Below, piece by piece: positions 1 to 12,600 of a DNA stretch of 64,000 bases. This DNA is from Eunapius fragilis (lineage: Eukaryota; Porifera; Demospongiae; Spongillida; Spongillidae). The position numbers and the translations under genes were made by a program. The number at the start of each line of letters is the position of its first letter. The first letter of the stretch is position 1. The notes under the pieces were generated by a model that made no database searches, was not told the origin of the DNA, and saw only the letters and a program-made list of their open reading frames with translations. The DNA lies in contig OY811981.1 in the NCBI GenBank assembly GCA_963681505.1, forward strand, positions 372,001-436,000. The letters run 5' to 3'.

Positions 1-1731
1 CCTCTATCTGTTTTAAATGCCACCCCGAGGATACCTGCTTTGGTATGGGTTTACCAAGCGATTCAAAAGTAGGTTCCCACCCATACATTCCTATGGGAAA
101 CCACCCATACATCTCTGTGGGAAATAGTGACTATCTTAGCATCGAGGTGTTGATGAGACATGCAATATGAGCAAACCACTGCACACATGGAAGATAGCAG
201 TAACCATTCCTCTATCTGTTTTAAAAGCCACCCCGAGGATACCTGCTTTGGTATGGGTTTACCAAGCGATTCAAAAGTAGGTTCCCACCCATACATTTCT
301 ATGGGAAATTTTTGACTATCTTAGCATCGAGGTGTTGATGAGACATGGAATATGAGCAAACCACTGCACACATGGAAGATAGCAGTAACCATTCTTCTAT
401 CTGTTTTAAATGCCACCCCGAGGATACCTGCTTTGGTATGGGTTTACCAAGCGATTCAAAAGTAGGTTCCAACCCATACATTCCTATGGGAAACCACCCA
501 TACATCTCTATGGGAAATATTGACTATCTTAGCATAGAGGTGTTGATGAGACATGCAATATGAGCAAACCACTGCACACATGGAAGATAGCAGTAACCAT
601 TCCTCTATCTGTTTTAAATGCCACCCCGAGGATACCTGCTTTGGTATGGGTTTACCAAGCGATTCAAAAGTAGGTTCCCACCCATACATTCCTATGGGAA
701 ACCACCCATACATCTCTGTGGGAAATAGTGACTATCTTAGCATCGAGGTGTTGATGAGACATGCAATATGAGCAAACCACTGCACACATGGAAGATAGCA
801 GTAACCATTCCTCTATCTGTTTTAAAAGCCACCCCGAGGATACCTGCTTTGGTATGGGTTTACCAAGCGATTCAAAAGTAGGTTCCCACCCATACATTTC
901 TATGGGAAATTTTTGACTATCTTAGCATCGAGGTGTTGATGAGACATGGAATATGAGCAAACCACTGCACACATGGAAGATAGCAGTAACCATTCCTCTG
1001 TCTGTTTTAAATGCCACCCCGAGGATACCTGCTTCGGTATGGGATACCCAAGCGATTCAAAAGTAGGTTCCCACCCATACATTCCTATGGGAAACCACCC
1101 ATACATCTCTATGGGAAATAGTGACTATCTTAGCATCGAGGTGTTGATGAGACATGCAATATGAGCAAACCACTGCACACATGGAAGATAGCAGTAACCA
1201 CTCCTCTATCTCTTTTTAATGCCACCCCGAGGATACCTGCTTTGGTATGGGTTTACCAAGCGATTCAAAAGTAGGTTCCCACCCATACATTTCTATGGGA
1301 AATTTTTGACTATCTTAGCATCGAGGTGTTGATGAGTCATGCAATATGAGCAAACCACTGCACACATGGAAGATAGCAGTAACCATTCCTCTATCTGTTT
1401 TAAATGCCACCCCGAGGATACCTGCTTTGGTATGGGTTTACCAAGCGATTCAAAAGTAGGTTCCCACCCATACATTTCTATGGGAAACCACCCATACATC
1501 TCTATGGGAAATAGTGACTATCTTAGCATCGAGGTGTTGATGAGACATGCAATATGAGCAAACCACTGCACACATGGAAGATAGCAGTAACCACTCCTCT
1601 ATCTCTTTTTAATGCCACCCCGAGGATACCTGCTTTGGTATGGGTTTACCAAGCGATTCAAAAGTAGGTTCCCACCCATACATTTCTATGGGAAATTTTT
1701 GACTATCTTAGCATCGAGGTGTTGATGAGTC

Positions 1732-1916
1732 ATGCAATATGAGCAAACCACTGCACACATGGAAGATAGCAGTAACCATTCCTCTATCTGTTTTAAATGC
1801 CACCCCGAGGATACCTGCTTTGGTATGGGTTTACCAAGCGATTCAAAAGTAGGTTCCCACCCATACATTTCTATGGGAAATTTTTGACTATCTTAGCATC
1901 GAGGTGTTGATGAGAC
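1732..1916 (+). repeat. Exemplar short monomer (S, 185 bp)
   Basis: This is a clean example of the short form, numbered from the A of ATGCAATATGAG. Landmarks by monomer position are ACCCCGAGGA (71-80), GCTTTGGTA (86-94), TACCAAGC (101-108), a single CCCATA (129-134) with TATGGG (141-146), then AAATTTTTGACTATC and GTGTTGATGAG near the end. G+C is 78 of 185 (42%). Each monomer normally has one AvaI site (CCCGAG) and one HinfI site (GATTC); monomers followed by GAGTCATG have a second HinfI site. S variants elsewhere are S2 (CTCTATCTCTTTTTAATG), S3 (TTTTAAAAGCC) and a TCTGTTTTTAATGCC form. Confidence 0.95.
1817..1839. repeat. Second dyad of the monomer (exemplar)
   Basis: GCTTTGGTA (1817-1825) faces TACCAAGC (1832-1839) across TGGGTT, giving eight pairs if one T in the left arm bulges. 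GTATGGGT inside this dyad is also the exact reverse complement of ACCCATAC 28 bases downstream, at the edge of the CCCATA dyad. The element recurs in almost every monomer. In L3 and L4 it is rewritten by four substitutions but keeps dyad symmetry; in L5 it is weaker. Confidence 0.7.
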
Positions 1917-2124
1917 ATGGAATATGAGCAAACCACTGCACACATGGAAGATAGCAGTAACCATTCTTCTATCTGTTTTAAATGCCACCCCGAGGATACC
2001 TGCTTTGGTATGGGTTTACCAAGCGATTCAAAAGTAGGTTCCAACCCATACATTCCTATGGGAAACCACCCATACATCTCTATGGGAAATATTGACTATC
2101 TTAGCATAGAGGTGTTGATGAGAC
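1917..2124 (+). repeat. Exemplar long monomer (L, 208 bp; L1 variant)
   Basis: The long form matches S through the first dyad, then has a second copy of a 24-bp module (CCCATACATTCCTATGGGAAACCA-like) and one base fewer before GACTATC, for a net +23 bp. This copy is L1: it has ATTCTTC, TTCCAACCC, ATATTGAC and GCATAGAGG. Other L variants are L2 (CTCTGTGGGAAATAGTGAC), L3 (CTCTGTCTG with GGGATACCC), L4 (GAGCATACCTGCTTCGG with GGGATACCC), L5 (TTGCTCTATC with TTCTTCGGTGTGGG) and L6 (CATTTCTATGGG before the second dyad). These diagnostic bases define the HOR layout in the domain entries. Confidence 0.95.
2045..2086. repeat. Duplicated 24-bp dyad module that makes L longer than S
   Basis: In this L monomer CCCATA (2045-2050) faces TATGGG (2057-2062) across the 6-nt loop CATTCC. 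After AAACCA the module repeats as CCCATA (2069-2074), CATCTC, TATGGG (2081-2086). The middle TATGGG and the second CCCATA form a third possible 6-bp pairing across AAACCA. S monomers have only the first dyad (for example 1860-1865 with 1872-1877). L2 monomers carry TGTGGG in the second dyad, which replaces one A-T pair by a T-G wobble. Hairpin formation is a prediction from symmetry alone. Confidence 0.9.
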
Positions 2125-3118
2125 ATGCAATATGAGCAAACCACTGCACACATGGAAGATAGCAGTAACCATTCCTCTATCTGTTTTAAATGCCACCCCG
2201 AGGATACCTGCTTTGGTATGGGTTTACCAAGCGATTCAAAAGTAGGTTCCCACCCATACATTTCTATGGGAAATTTTTGACTATCTTAGCATCGAGGTGT
2301 TGATGAGACATGGAATATGAGCAAACCACTGCACACATGGAAGATAGCAGTAACCATTCTTCTATCTGTTTTAAATGCCACCCCGAGGATACCTGCTTTG
2401 GTATGGGTTTACCAAGCGATTCAAAAGTAGGTTCCAACCCATACATTCCTATGGGAAACCACCCATACATCTCTATGGGAAATATTGACTATCTTAGCAT
2501 AGAGGTGTTGATGAGACATGCAATATGAGCAAACCACTGCACACATCGAAGATAGCAGTAACCATTCCTCTATCTGTTTTAAATGCCACCCCGAGGATAC
2601 CTGCTTTGGTATGGGTTTACCAAGCGATTCAAAAGTAGGTTCCCACCCATACATTCCTATGGGAAACCACCCATACATCTCTGTGGGAAATAGTGACTAT
2701 CTTAGCATCGAGGTGTTGATGAGACATGCAATATGAGCAAACCACTGCACACATGGAAGATAGCAGTAACCATTCCTCTATCTGTTTTAAAAGCCACCCC
2801 GAGGATACCTGCTTTGGTATGGGTTTACCAAGCGATTCAAAAGTAGGTTCCCACCCATACATTCCTATGGGAAACCACCCATACATCTCTATGGGAAATA
2901 GTGACTATCTTAGCATCGAGGTGTTGATGAGACATGCAATATGAGCAAACCACTGCACACATGGAAGATAGCAGTAACCACTCCTCTATCTCTTTTTAAT
3001 GCCACCCCGAGGATACCTGCTTTGGTATGGGTTTACCAAGCGATTCAAAAGTAGGTTCCCACCCATACATTTCTATGGGAAATTTTTGACTATCTTAGCA
3101 TCGAGGTGTTGATGAGTC

Positions 3119-6100
3119 ATGCAATATGAGCAAACCACTGCACACATGGAAGATAGCAGTAACCATTCCTCTATCTGTTTTAAATGCCACCCCGAGGATA
3201 CCTGCTTTGGTATGGGTTTACCAAGCGATTCAAAAGTAGGTTCCCACCCATACATTTCTATGGGAAACCACCCATACATCTCTATGGGAAATAGTGACTA
3301 TCTTAGCATCGAGGTGTTGATGAGACATGCAATATGAGCAAACCACTGCACACATGGAAGATAGCAGTAACCACTCCTCTATCTCTTTTTAATGCCACCC
3401 CGAGGATACCTGCTTTGGTATGGGTTTACCAAGCGATTCAAAAGTAGGTTCCCACCCATACATTTCTATGGGAAATTTTTGACTATCTTAGCATCGAGGT
3501 GTTGATGAGTCATGCAATATGAGCAAACCACTGCACACATGGAAGATAGCAGTAACCATTCCTCTATCTGTTTTAAATGCCACCCCGAGGATACCTGCTT
3601 TGGTATGGGTTTACCAAGCGATTCAAAAGTAGGTTCCCACCCATACATTCCTATGGGAAACCACCCATACATCTCTATGGGAAATATTGACTATCTTAGC
3701 ATAGAGGTGTTGATGAGACATGCAATATGAGCAAACCACTGCACACATGGAAGATAGCAGTAACCATTCCTCTATCTGTTTTAAATGCCACCCCGAGGAT
3801 ACCTGCTTTGGTATGGGTTTACCAAGCGATTCAAAAGTAGGTTCCCACCCATACATTTCTATGGGAAATTTTTGACTATCTTAGCATCGAGGTGTTGATG
3901 AGACATGGAATATGAGCAAACCACTGCACACATGGAAGATAGCAGTAACCATTGCTCTATCTGTTTTAAATACCACCCCGAGCATACCTTCTTCGGTGTG
4001 GGTTACCCAAGCGATTCAAAAGTAGGTTCCAACCCATACATTCCTATGGGAAACCACCCATACATCTCTATGGGAAATATTGACTATCTTAGCATAGAGG
4101 TGTTGATGAGACATGCAATATGAGCAAACCACTGCACACATGGAAGATAGCAGTAACCATTCCTCTATCTGTTTTAAATGCCACCCCGAGGATACCTGCT
4201 TTGGTATGGGTTTACCAAGCGATTCAAAAGTAGGTTCCCACCCATACATTCCTATGGGAAACCACCCATACATCTCTATGGGAAATAGTGACTATCTTAG
4301 AATCGAGGTGTTGATGAGACATGCAATATGAGCAAACCACTGCACACATGGAAGATAGCAGTAACCACTCCTCTATCTCTTTTTAATGCCACCCCGAGGA
4401 TACCTGCTTTGGTATGGGTTTACCAAGCGATTCAAAAGTAGGTTCCCACCCATACATTTCTATGGGAAATTTTTGACTATCTTAGCATCGAGGTGTTGAT
4501 GAGTCATGCAATATGAGCAAACCACTGCACACATGGAAGATAGCAGTAACCATTCCTCTATCTGTTTTAAATGCCACCCCGAGGATACCTGCTTTGGTAT
4601 GGGTTTACCAAGCGATTCAAAAGTAGGTTCCCACCCATACATTTCTATGGGAAATTTTTGACTATCTTAGCATCGAGGTGTTGATGAGACATGGAATATG
4701 AGCAAACCACTGCACACATGGAAGATAGCAGTAACCATTGCTCTATCTGTTTTAAATACCACCCCGAGCATACCTTCTTCGGTGTGGGTTACCCAAGCGA
4801 TTCAAAAGTAGGTTCCAACCCATACATTCCTATGGGAAACCACCCATACATCTCTATGGGAAATATTGACTATCTTAGCATAGAGGTGTTGATGAGACAT
4901 ACAATATGAGCAAACCACTGCACACATGGAAGATAGCAGTAACCATTCCTCTATCTGTTTTAAATGCCACCCCGAGGATACCTGCTTTGGTATGGGTTTA
5001 CCAAGCGATTCAAAAGTAGGTTCCCACCCATACATTTCTATGGGAAATTTTTGACTATCTTAGCATCGAGGTGTTGATGAGTCATGCAATATGAGCAAAC
5101 CACTGCACACATGGAAGATAGCAGTAACCATTCCTCTATCTGTTTTAAATGCCACCCCGAGGATACCTGCTTTGGTATGGGTTTACCAAGCGATTCAAAA
5201 GTAGGTTCCCACCCATACATTTCTATGGGAAACCACCCATACATCTCTATGGGAAATAGTGACTATCTTAGCATCGAGGTGTTGATGAGACATGCAATAT
5301 GAGCAAACCACTGCACACATGGAAGATAGCAGTAACCACTCCTCTATCTCTTTTTAATGCCACCCCGAGGATACCTGCTTTGGTATGGGTTTACCAAGCG
5401 ATTCAAAAGTAGGTTCCCACCCATACATTTCTATGGGAAATTTTTGACTATCTTAGCATCGAGGTGTTGATGAGTCATGCAATATGAGCAAACCACTGCA
5501 CACATGGAAGATAGCAGTAACCATTCCTCTATCTGTTTTAAATGCCACCCCGAGGATACCTGCTTTGGTATGGGTTTACCAAGCGATTCAAAAGTAGGTT
5601 CCCACCCATACATTCCTATGGGAAACCACCCATACATCTCTATGGGAAATATTGACTATCTTAGCATAGAGGTGTTGATGAGACATGCAATATGAGCAAA
5701 CCACTGCACACATGGAAGATAGCAGTAACCATTCCTCTATCTGTTTTAAATGCCACCCCGAGGATACCTGCTTTGGTATGGGTTTACCAAGCGATTCAAA
5801 AGTAGGTTCCCACCCATACATTTCTATGGGAAATTTTTGACTATCTTAGCATCGAGGTGTTGATGAGACATGGAATATGAGCAAACCACTGCACACATGG
5901 AAGATAGCAGTAACCATTGCTCTATCTGTTTTAAATACCACCCCGAGCATACCTTCTTCGGTGTGGGTTACCCAAGCGATTCAAAAGTAGGTTCCAACCC
6001 ATACATTCCTATGGGAAACCACCCATACATCTCTATGGGAAATATTGACTATCTTAGCATAGAGGTGTTGATGAGACATGCAATATGAGCAAACCACTGC

Positions 6101-6863
6101 ACACATGGAAGATAGCAGTAACCATTCCTCTATCTGTTTTAAATGCCACCCCGAGGATACCTGCTTTGGTATGGGTTTACCAAGCGATTCAAAAGTAGGT
6201 TCCCACCCATACATTCCTATGGGAAACCACCCATACATCTCTATGGGAAATAGTGACTATCTTAGAATCGAGGTGTTGATGAGACATGCAATATGAGCAA
6301 ACCACTGCACACATGGAAGATAGCAGTAACCACTCCTCTATCTCTTTTTAATGCCACCCCGAGGATACCTGCTTTGGTATGGGTTTACCAAGCGATTCAA
6401 AAGTAGGTTCCCACCCATACATTTCTATGGGAAATTTTTGACTATCTTAGCATCGAGGTGTTGATGAGTCATGCAATATGAGCAAACCACTGCACACATG
6501 GAAGATAGCAGTAACCATTCCTCTATCTGTTTTAAATGCCACCCCGAGGATACCTGCTTTGGTATGGGTTTACCAAGCGATTCAAAAGTAGGTTCCCACC
6601 CATACATTTCTATGGGAAATTTTTGACTATCTTAGCATCGAGGTGTTGATGAGACATGGAATATGAGCAAACCACTGCACACATGGAAGATAGCAGTAAC
6701 CATTGCTCTATCTGTTTTAAATACCACCCCGAGCATACCTTCTTCGGTGTGGGTTACCCAAGCGATTCAAAAGTAGGTTCCAACCCATACATTCCTATGG
6801 GAAACCACCCATACATCTCTATGGGAAATATTGACTATCTTAGCATAGAGGTGTTGATGAGAC
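3119..6863. repeat. Satellite domain B: 1,965-bp decamer, about two copies
   Basis: Copy 1 starts are 3119 L6, 3327 S2, 3512 L, 3720 S, 3905 L5, 4113 L, 4321 S2, 4506 S, 4691 L5 and 4899 S. Copy 2 repeats the order from 5084 L6, 5292 S2, 5477 L, 5685 S, 5870 L5, 6078 L, 6286 S2, 6471 S and 6656 L5, each shifted by 1,965 bp (5xL + 5xS). Shared markers confirm this: TTTTAAATACCACC in the L5 monomers, CTTAGAATCGAGG at the end of 4113 and 6078, and GACATACAATATG before 4899 and 6864. The match ends inside the 6864 monomer near 6977, where TTCCAACCC replaces TTCCCACCC. The left breakpoint is between about 2999 and 3119. Confidence 0.9.
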
Positions 6864-9637
6864 ATACAATATGAGCAAACCACTGCACACATGGAAGATA
6901 GCAGTAACCATTCCTCTATCTGTTTTAAATGCCACCCCGAGGATACCTGCTTTGGTATGGGTTTACCAAGCGATTCAAAAGTAGGTTCCAACCCATACAT
7001 TCCTATGGGAAACCACCCATACATCTCTATGGGAAATATTGACTATCTTAGCATAGAGGTGTTGATGAGACATGCAATATGAGCAAACCACTGCACACAT
7101 GGAAGATAGCAGTAACCATTCCTCTATCTGTTTTTAATGCCACCCCGAGGATACCTGCTTTGGTATGGGTTTACCAAGCGATTCAAAAGTAGGTTCCCAC
7201 CCATACATTCCTATGGGAAACCACCCATACATCTCTATGGGAAATAGTGACTATCTTAGAATCGAGGTGTTGATGAGACATGCAATATGAGCAAACCACT
7301 GCACACATGGAAGATAGCAGTAACCACTCCTCTATCTCTTTTTAATGCCACCCCGAGGATACCTGCTTTGGTATGGGTTTACCAAGCGATTCAAAAGTAG
7401 GTTCCCACCCATACATTTCTATGGGAAATTTTTGACTATCTTAGCATCGAGGTGTTGATGAGTCATGCAATATGAGCAAACCACTGCACACATGGAAGAT
7501 AGCAGTAACCATTCCTCTATCTGTTTTAAATGCCACCCCGAGGATACCTGCTTTGGTATGGGTTTACCAAGCGATTCAAAAGTAGGTTCCCACCCATACA
7601 TTTCTATGGGAAATTTTTGACTATCTTAGCATCGAGGTGTTGATGAGACATGGAATATGAGCAAACCACTGCACACATGGAAGATAGCAGTAACCATTGC
7701 TCTATCTGTTTTAAATGCCACCCCGAGCATACCTTCTTCGGTGTGGGTTACCCAAGCGATTCAAAAGTAGGTTCCAACCCATACATTCCTATGGGAAACC
7801 ACCCATACATCTCTATGGGAAATATTGACTATCTTAGCATAGAGGTGTTGATGAGACATACAATATGAGCAAACCACTGCACACATGGAAGATAGCAGTA
7901 ACCATTCCTCTATCTGTTTTAAATGCCACCCCGAGGATACCTGCTTTGGTATGGGTTTACCAAGCGATTCAAAAGTAGGTTCCAACCCATACATTCCTAT
8001 GGGAAACCACCCATACATCTCTATGGGAAATATTGACTATCTTAGCATAGAGGTGTTGATGAGACATGCAATATGAGCAAACCACTGCACACATGGAAGA
8101 TAGCAGTAACCATTCCTCTATCTGTTTTTAATGCCACCCCGAGGATACCTGCTTTGGTATGGGTTTACCAAGCGATTCAAAAGTAGGTTCCCACCCATAC
8201 ATTTCTATGGGAAATTTTTGACTATCTTAGCATCGAGGTGTTGATGAGACATGGAATATGAGCAAACCACTGCACACATGGAAGATAGCAGTAACCATTG
8301 CTCTATCTGTTTTTAATGCCACCCCGAGCATACCTTCTTCGGTGTGGGTTACCCAAGCGATTCAAAAGTAGGTTCCAACCCATACATTCCTATGGGAAAC
8401 CACCCATACATCTCTATGGGAAATATTGACTATCTTAGCATAGAGGTGTTGATGAGACATGCAATATGAGCAAACCACTGCACACATGGAAGATAGCAGT
8501 AACCATTCCTCTATCTGTTTTAAATGCCACCCCGAGGATACCTGCTTTGGTATGGGTTTACCAAGCGATTCAAAAGTAGGTTCCCACCCATACATTTCTA
8601 TGGGAAATTTTTGACTATCTTAGCATCGAGGTGTTGATGAGACATGGAATATGAGTAAACCACTGCACACATGGAAGATAGCAGTAACCATTGCTCTATC
8701 TGTTTTTAATGCCACCCCGAGCATACCTTCTTCGGTGTGGGTTACCCAAGCGATTCAAAAGTAGGTTCCAACCCATACATTCCTATGGGAAACCACCCAT
8801 ACATCTCTATGGGAAATATTGACTATCTTAGCATAGAGGTGTTGATGAGACATGCAATATGAGCAAACCACTGCACACATGGAAGATAGCAGAAACCACT
8901 CCTCTATCTGTTTTAAATGCCACCCCGAGCATACCTGCTTTGGTATGGGTTTACCAAGCGATTCAAAAGTAGGTTCCCACCCATTCATTTCTATGGGAAA
9001 TTTTTGACTATCTTAGCATCGAGGTGTTGATGAGACATGGAATATGAGCAAACCACTGCACACTTGGAAGATAGCAGTAACCATTGCTCTATCTGTTTTT
9101 AATGCCACCCCGAGCATACCTTCTTCGGTGTGGGTTACCCAAGCGATTCAAAAGTAGGTTCCAACCCATACATTCCTATGGGAAACCACCCATACATCTC
9201 TATGGGAAATATTGACTATCTTAGCATAGAGGTGTTGATGAGACATGCAATATGAGCAAACCACTGCACACATGGAAGATAGCAGTAACCATTCCTCTAT
9301 CTGTTTTAAATGCCACCCCGAGGATACCTGCTTTGGTATGGGTTTACCAAGCGATTCAAAAGTAGGTTCCCACCCATACATTTCTATGGGAAATTTTTGA
9401 CTATCTTAGCATCGAGGTGTTGATGAGACATGGAATATGAGCAAACCACTGCACACATGGAAGATAGCAGTAACCATTGCTCTATCTGTTTTAAATGCCA
9501 CCCCGAGCATACCTTCTTCGGTGTGGGTTACCCAAGCGATTCAAAAGTAGGTTCCAACCCATACATTCCTATGGGAAACCACCCATACATCTCTATGGGA
9601 AATATTGACTATCTTAGCATCGAGGTGTTGATGAGAC
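6864..9637. repeat. Satellite domain C: 994-bp pentamer overlap, then four 393-bp dimers
   Basis: Monomer starts are 6864 L, 7072 L, 7280 S2, 7465 S, 7650 L5, 7858 L, 8066 S, 8251 L5, 8459 S, 8644 L5, 8852 S, 9037 L5, 9245 S and 9430 L5. The run 6286-7279 (S2, S, L5, L, L) is followed by a copy at +994 that matches until the middle of the 8066 monomer. There an expected L is an S instead. From 8066 to 9637 the array is four S+L5 dimers of 393 bp. Local markers are GAGTAAACC in 8644, CCCATTCATT in 8852 and CACTTGGAAG in 9037; the last recurs at 14978. Confidence 0.88.
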
Positions 9638-12600
9638 ATGGAATATGAGCAAACCACTGCACACATGGAAGATAGCAGTAACCATTCCTCTATCTGTTTT
9701 AAATGCCACCCCGAGGATACCTGCTTTGGTATGGGTTTACCAAGCGATTCAAAAGTAGGTTCCCACCCATACATTCCTATGGGAAACCACCCATACATCT
9801 CTGTGTGAAATAGTGACTATCTTAGCATCGAGGTGTTGATGAGACATGCAATATGAGCAAACCACTGCACACATGGAAGATAGCAGTAACCATTCCTCTA
9901 TCTGTTTTAAATGCCACCCCGAGGATACCTGCTTTGGTATGGGTTTACCAAGCGATTCAAAAGTAGATTCCCACCCATACATTTCTATGGGAAATTTTTG
10001 ACTATCTTAGCATCGAGGTGTTGATGAGACATGGAATATGAGCAAACCACTGCACACATGGAAGATAGCAGTAACCATTCCTCTATCTGTTTTAAATGCC
10101 ACCCCGAGGATACCTGCTTTGGTATGGGTTTACCAAGCGATTCAAAAGTAGGTTCCAACTTATACATTCCTATGGGAAACCACCCATACATCTCTATGGG
10201 AAATATTGACTATCTTAGCATAGAGGTGTTGATGAGACATGCAATATGAGCAAACCACTGCACACATGGAAGATAGCAGTAACCATTCCTCTATCTGTTT
10301 TTAATGCCACCCCGAGGATACCTGCTTTGGTATGGGTTTACCAAGCGATTCAAAAGTAGGTTCCCACCCATACATTTCTATGGGAAATTTTTGACTATCT
10401 TAGCATCGAGGTGTTGATGAGACATGGAATATGAGTAAACCACTGCACACATGGAAGATAGCAGTAACCATTGCTCTATCTGTTTTTAATGCCACCCCGA
10501 GCATACCTTCTTCGGTGTGGGTTACCCAAGCGATTCAAAAGTAGGTTCCAACCCATACATTCCTATGGGAAACCACCCATACATCTCTATGGGAAATATT
10601 GACTATCTTAGCATAGAGGTGTTGATGAGACATGCAATATGAGCAAACCACTGCACACATGGAAGATAGCAGTAACCATTCCTCTATCTGTTTTAAATGC
10701 CACCCCGAGGATACCTGCTTTGGTATGGGTTTACCAAGCGATTCAAAAGTAGGTTCCCACCCATACATTCCTATGGGAAACCACCCATACATCTCTATGG
10801 GAAATAGTGACTATCTTAGAATCGAGGTGTTGATGAGACATGCAATATGAGCAAACCACTGCACACATGGAAGATAGCAGTAACCACTCCTCTATCTCTT
10901 TTTAATGCCACCCCGAGGATACCTGCTTTGGTATGGGTTTACCAAGCGATTCAAAAGTAGGTTCCCACCCATACATTTCTATGGGAAATTTTTGACTATC
11001 TTAGCATCGAGGTGTTGATGAGTCATGCAATATGAGCAAACCACTGCACACATGGAAGATAGCAGTAACCATTCCTCTATCTGTTTTAAATGCCACCCCG
11101 AGGATACCTGCTTTGGTATGGGTTTACCAAGCGATTCAAAAGTAGGTTCCCACCCATACATTTCTATGGGAAATTTTTGACTATCTTAGCATCGAGGTGT
11201 TGATGAGACATGGAATATGAGCAAACCACTGCACACATGGAAGATAGCAGTAACCATTGCTCTATCTGTTTTAAATGCCACCCCGAGCATACCTTCTTCG
11301 GTGTGGGTTACCCAAGCGATTCAAAAGTAGGTTCCAACCCATACATTCCTATGGGAAACCACCCATACATCTCTATGGGAAATATTGACTATCTTAGCAT
11401 AGAGGTGTTGATGAGACATACAATATGAGCAAACCACTGCACACATGGAAGATAGCAGTAACCATTCCTCTATCTGTTTTAAATGCCACCCCGAGGATAC
11501 CTGCTTTGGTATGGGTTTACCAAGCGATTCAAAAGTAGGTTCCAACCCATACATTCCTATGGGAAACCACCCATACATCTCTATGGGAAATATTGACTAT
11601 CTTAGCATAGAGGTGTTGATGAGACATGCAATATGAGCAAACCACTGCACACATGGAAGATAGCAGTAACCATTCCTCTATCTGTTTTTAATGCCACCCC
11701 GAGGATACCTGCTTTGGTATGGGTTTACCAAGCGATTCAAAAGTAGGTTCCCACCCATACATTTCTATGGGAAATTTTTGACTATCTTAGCATCGAGGTG
11801 TTGATGAGACATGGAATATGAGCAAACCACTGCACACATGGAAGATAGCAGTAACCATTGCTCTATCTGTTTATAATGCCACCCCGAGCATACCTTCTTC
11901 GGTGTGGGTTACCCAAGCGATTCAAAAGTAGGTTCCAACCCATACATTCCTATGGGAAACCACCCATACATCTCTATGGGAAATATTGACTATCTTAGCA
12001 TAGAGGTGTTGATGAGACATGCAATATGAGCAAACCACTGCACACATGGAAGATAGCAGTAACCATTCCTCTATCTGTTTTAAATGCCACCCCGAGGATA
12101 CCTGCTTTGGTATGGGTTTACCAAGCGATTCAAAAGTAGGTTCCCACCCATACATTTCTATGGGAAATTTTTGACTATCTTAGCATCGAGGTGTTGATGA
12201 GACATGGAATATGAGTAAACCACTGCACACATGGAAGATAGCAGTAACCATTGCTCTATCTGTTTTTAATGCCACCCCGAGCATACCTTCTTCGGTGTGG
12301 GTTACCCAAGCGATTCAAAAGTAGGTTCCAACCCATACATTCCTATGGGAAACCACCCATACATCTCTATGGGAAATATTGACTATCTTAGCATAGAGGT
12401 GTTGATGAGACATGCAATATGAGCAAACCACTGCACACATGGAAGATAGCAGTAACCATTCCTCTATCTGTTTTAAATGCCACCCCGAGGATACCTGCTT
12501 TGGTATGGGTTTACCAAGCGATTCAAAAGTAGGTTCCCACCCATACATTCCTATGGGAAACCACCCATACATCTCTATGGGAAATAGTGACTATCTTAGA

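Larger units (their letters stand above)
1..3118. repeat. Satellite domain A: L1-L2-S3-L3 modules
   Basis: The partial monomer 1-159 is the 3' part of an L2. Full monomers then start at 160 S3, 345 L1, 553 L2, 761 S3, 946 L3, 1154 S2, 1339 L6, 1547 S2, 1732 S, 1917 L1, 2125 S, 2310 L1, 2518 L2, 2726 L and 2934 S2. The four-monomer run L1-L2-S3-L3 at 345-1153 (809 bp) is the core module of the main HOR further right. Private markers include CACATCGAAG in the 2518 monomer and TTTTAAAAGCC inside the long monomer at 2726. Both markers recur 44,247 bp downstream. Confidence 0.92.
1..3649. repeat. Left copy of a long-range duplicated block (pairs with 44248-47896)
   Basis: Eighteen consecutive monomer starts from 160 to 3512 recur at a constant offset of +44,247 (44407 to 47759), with the same S/L order and the same diagnostic variants. 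Base-by-base reading of the first 240 positions found no difference. One difference I saw is at 1259 (A) against 45506 (G). Similarity stops at 3650, where this copy has CATTCC (L) and the other has CATTTC (S). The left limit lies before the window start. Confidence 0.88.

Noticed and set aside
1907-1913. TTGATGA near the monomer end, resembling the CTGATGA core of hammerhead ribozymes known in some satellites
   Set aside because: The invariant first C is T, no GAAA follows a plausible stem II, and no stem III or cleavage site could be drawn. I found no CTGATGA on either strand of the consensus.
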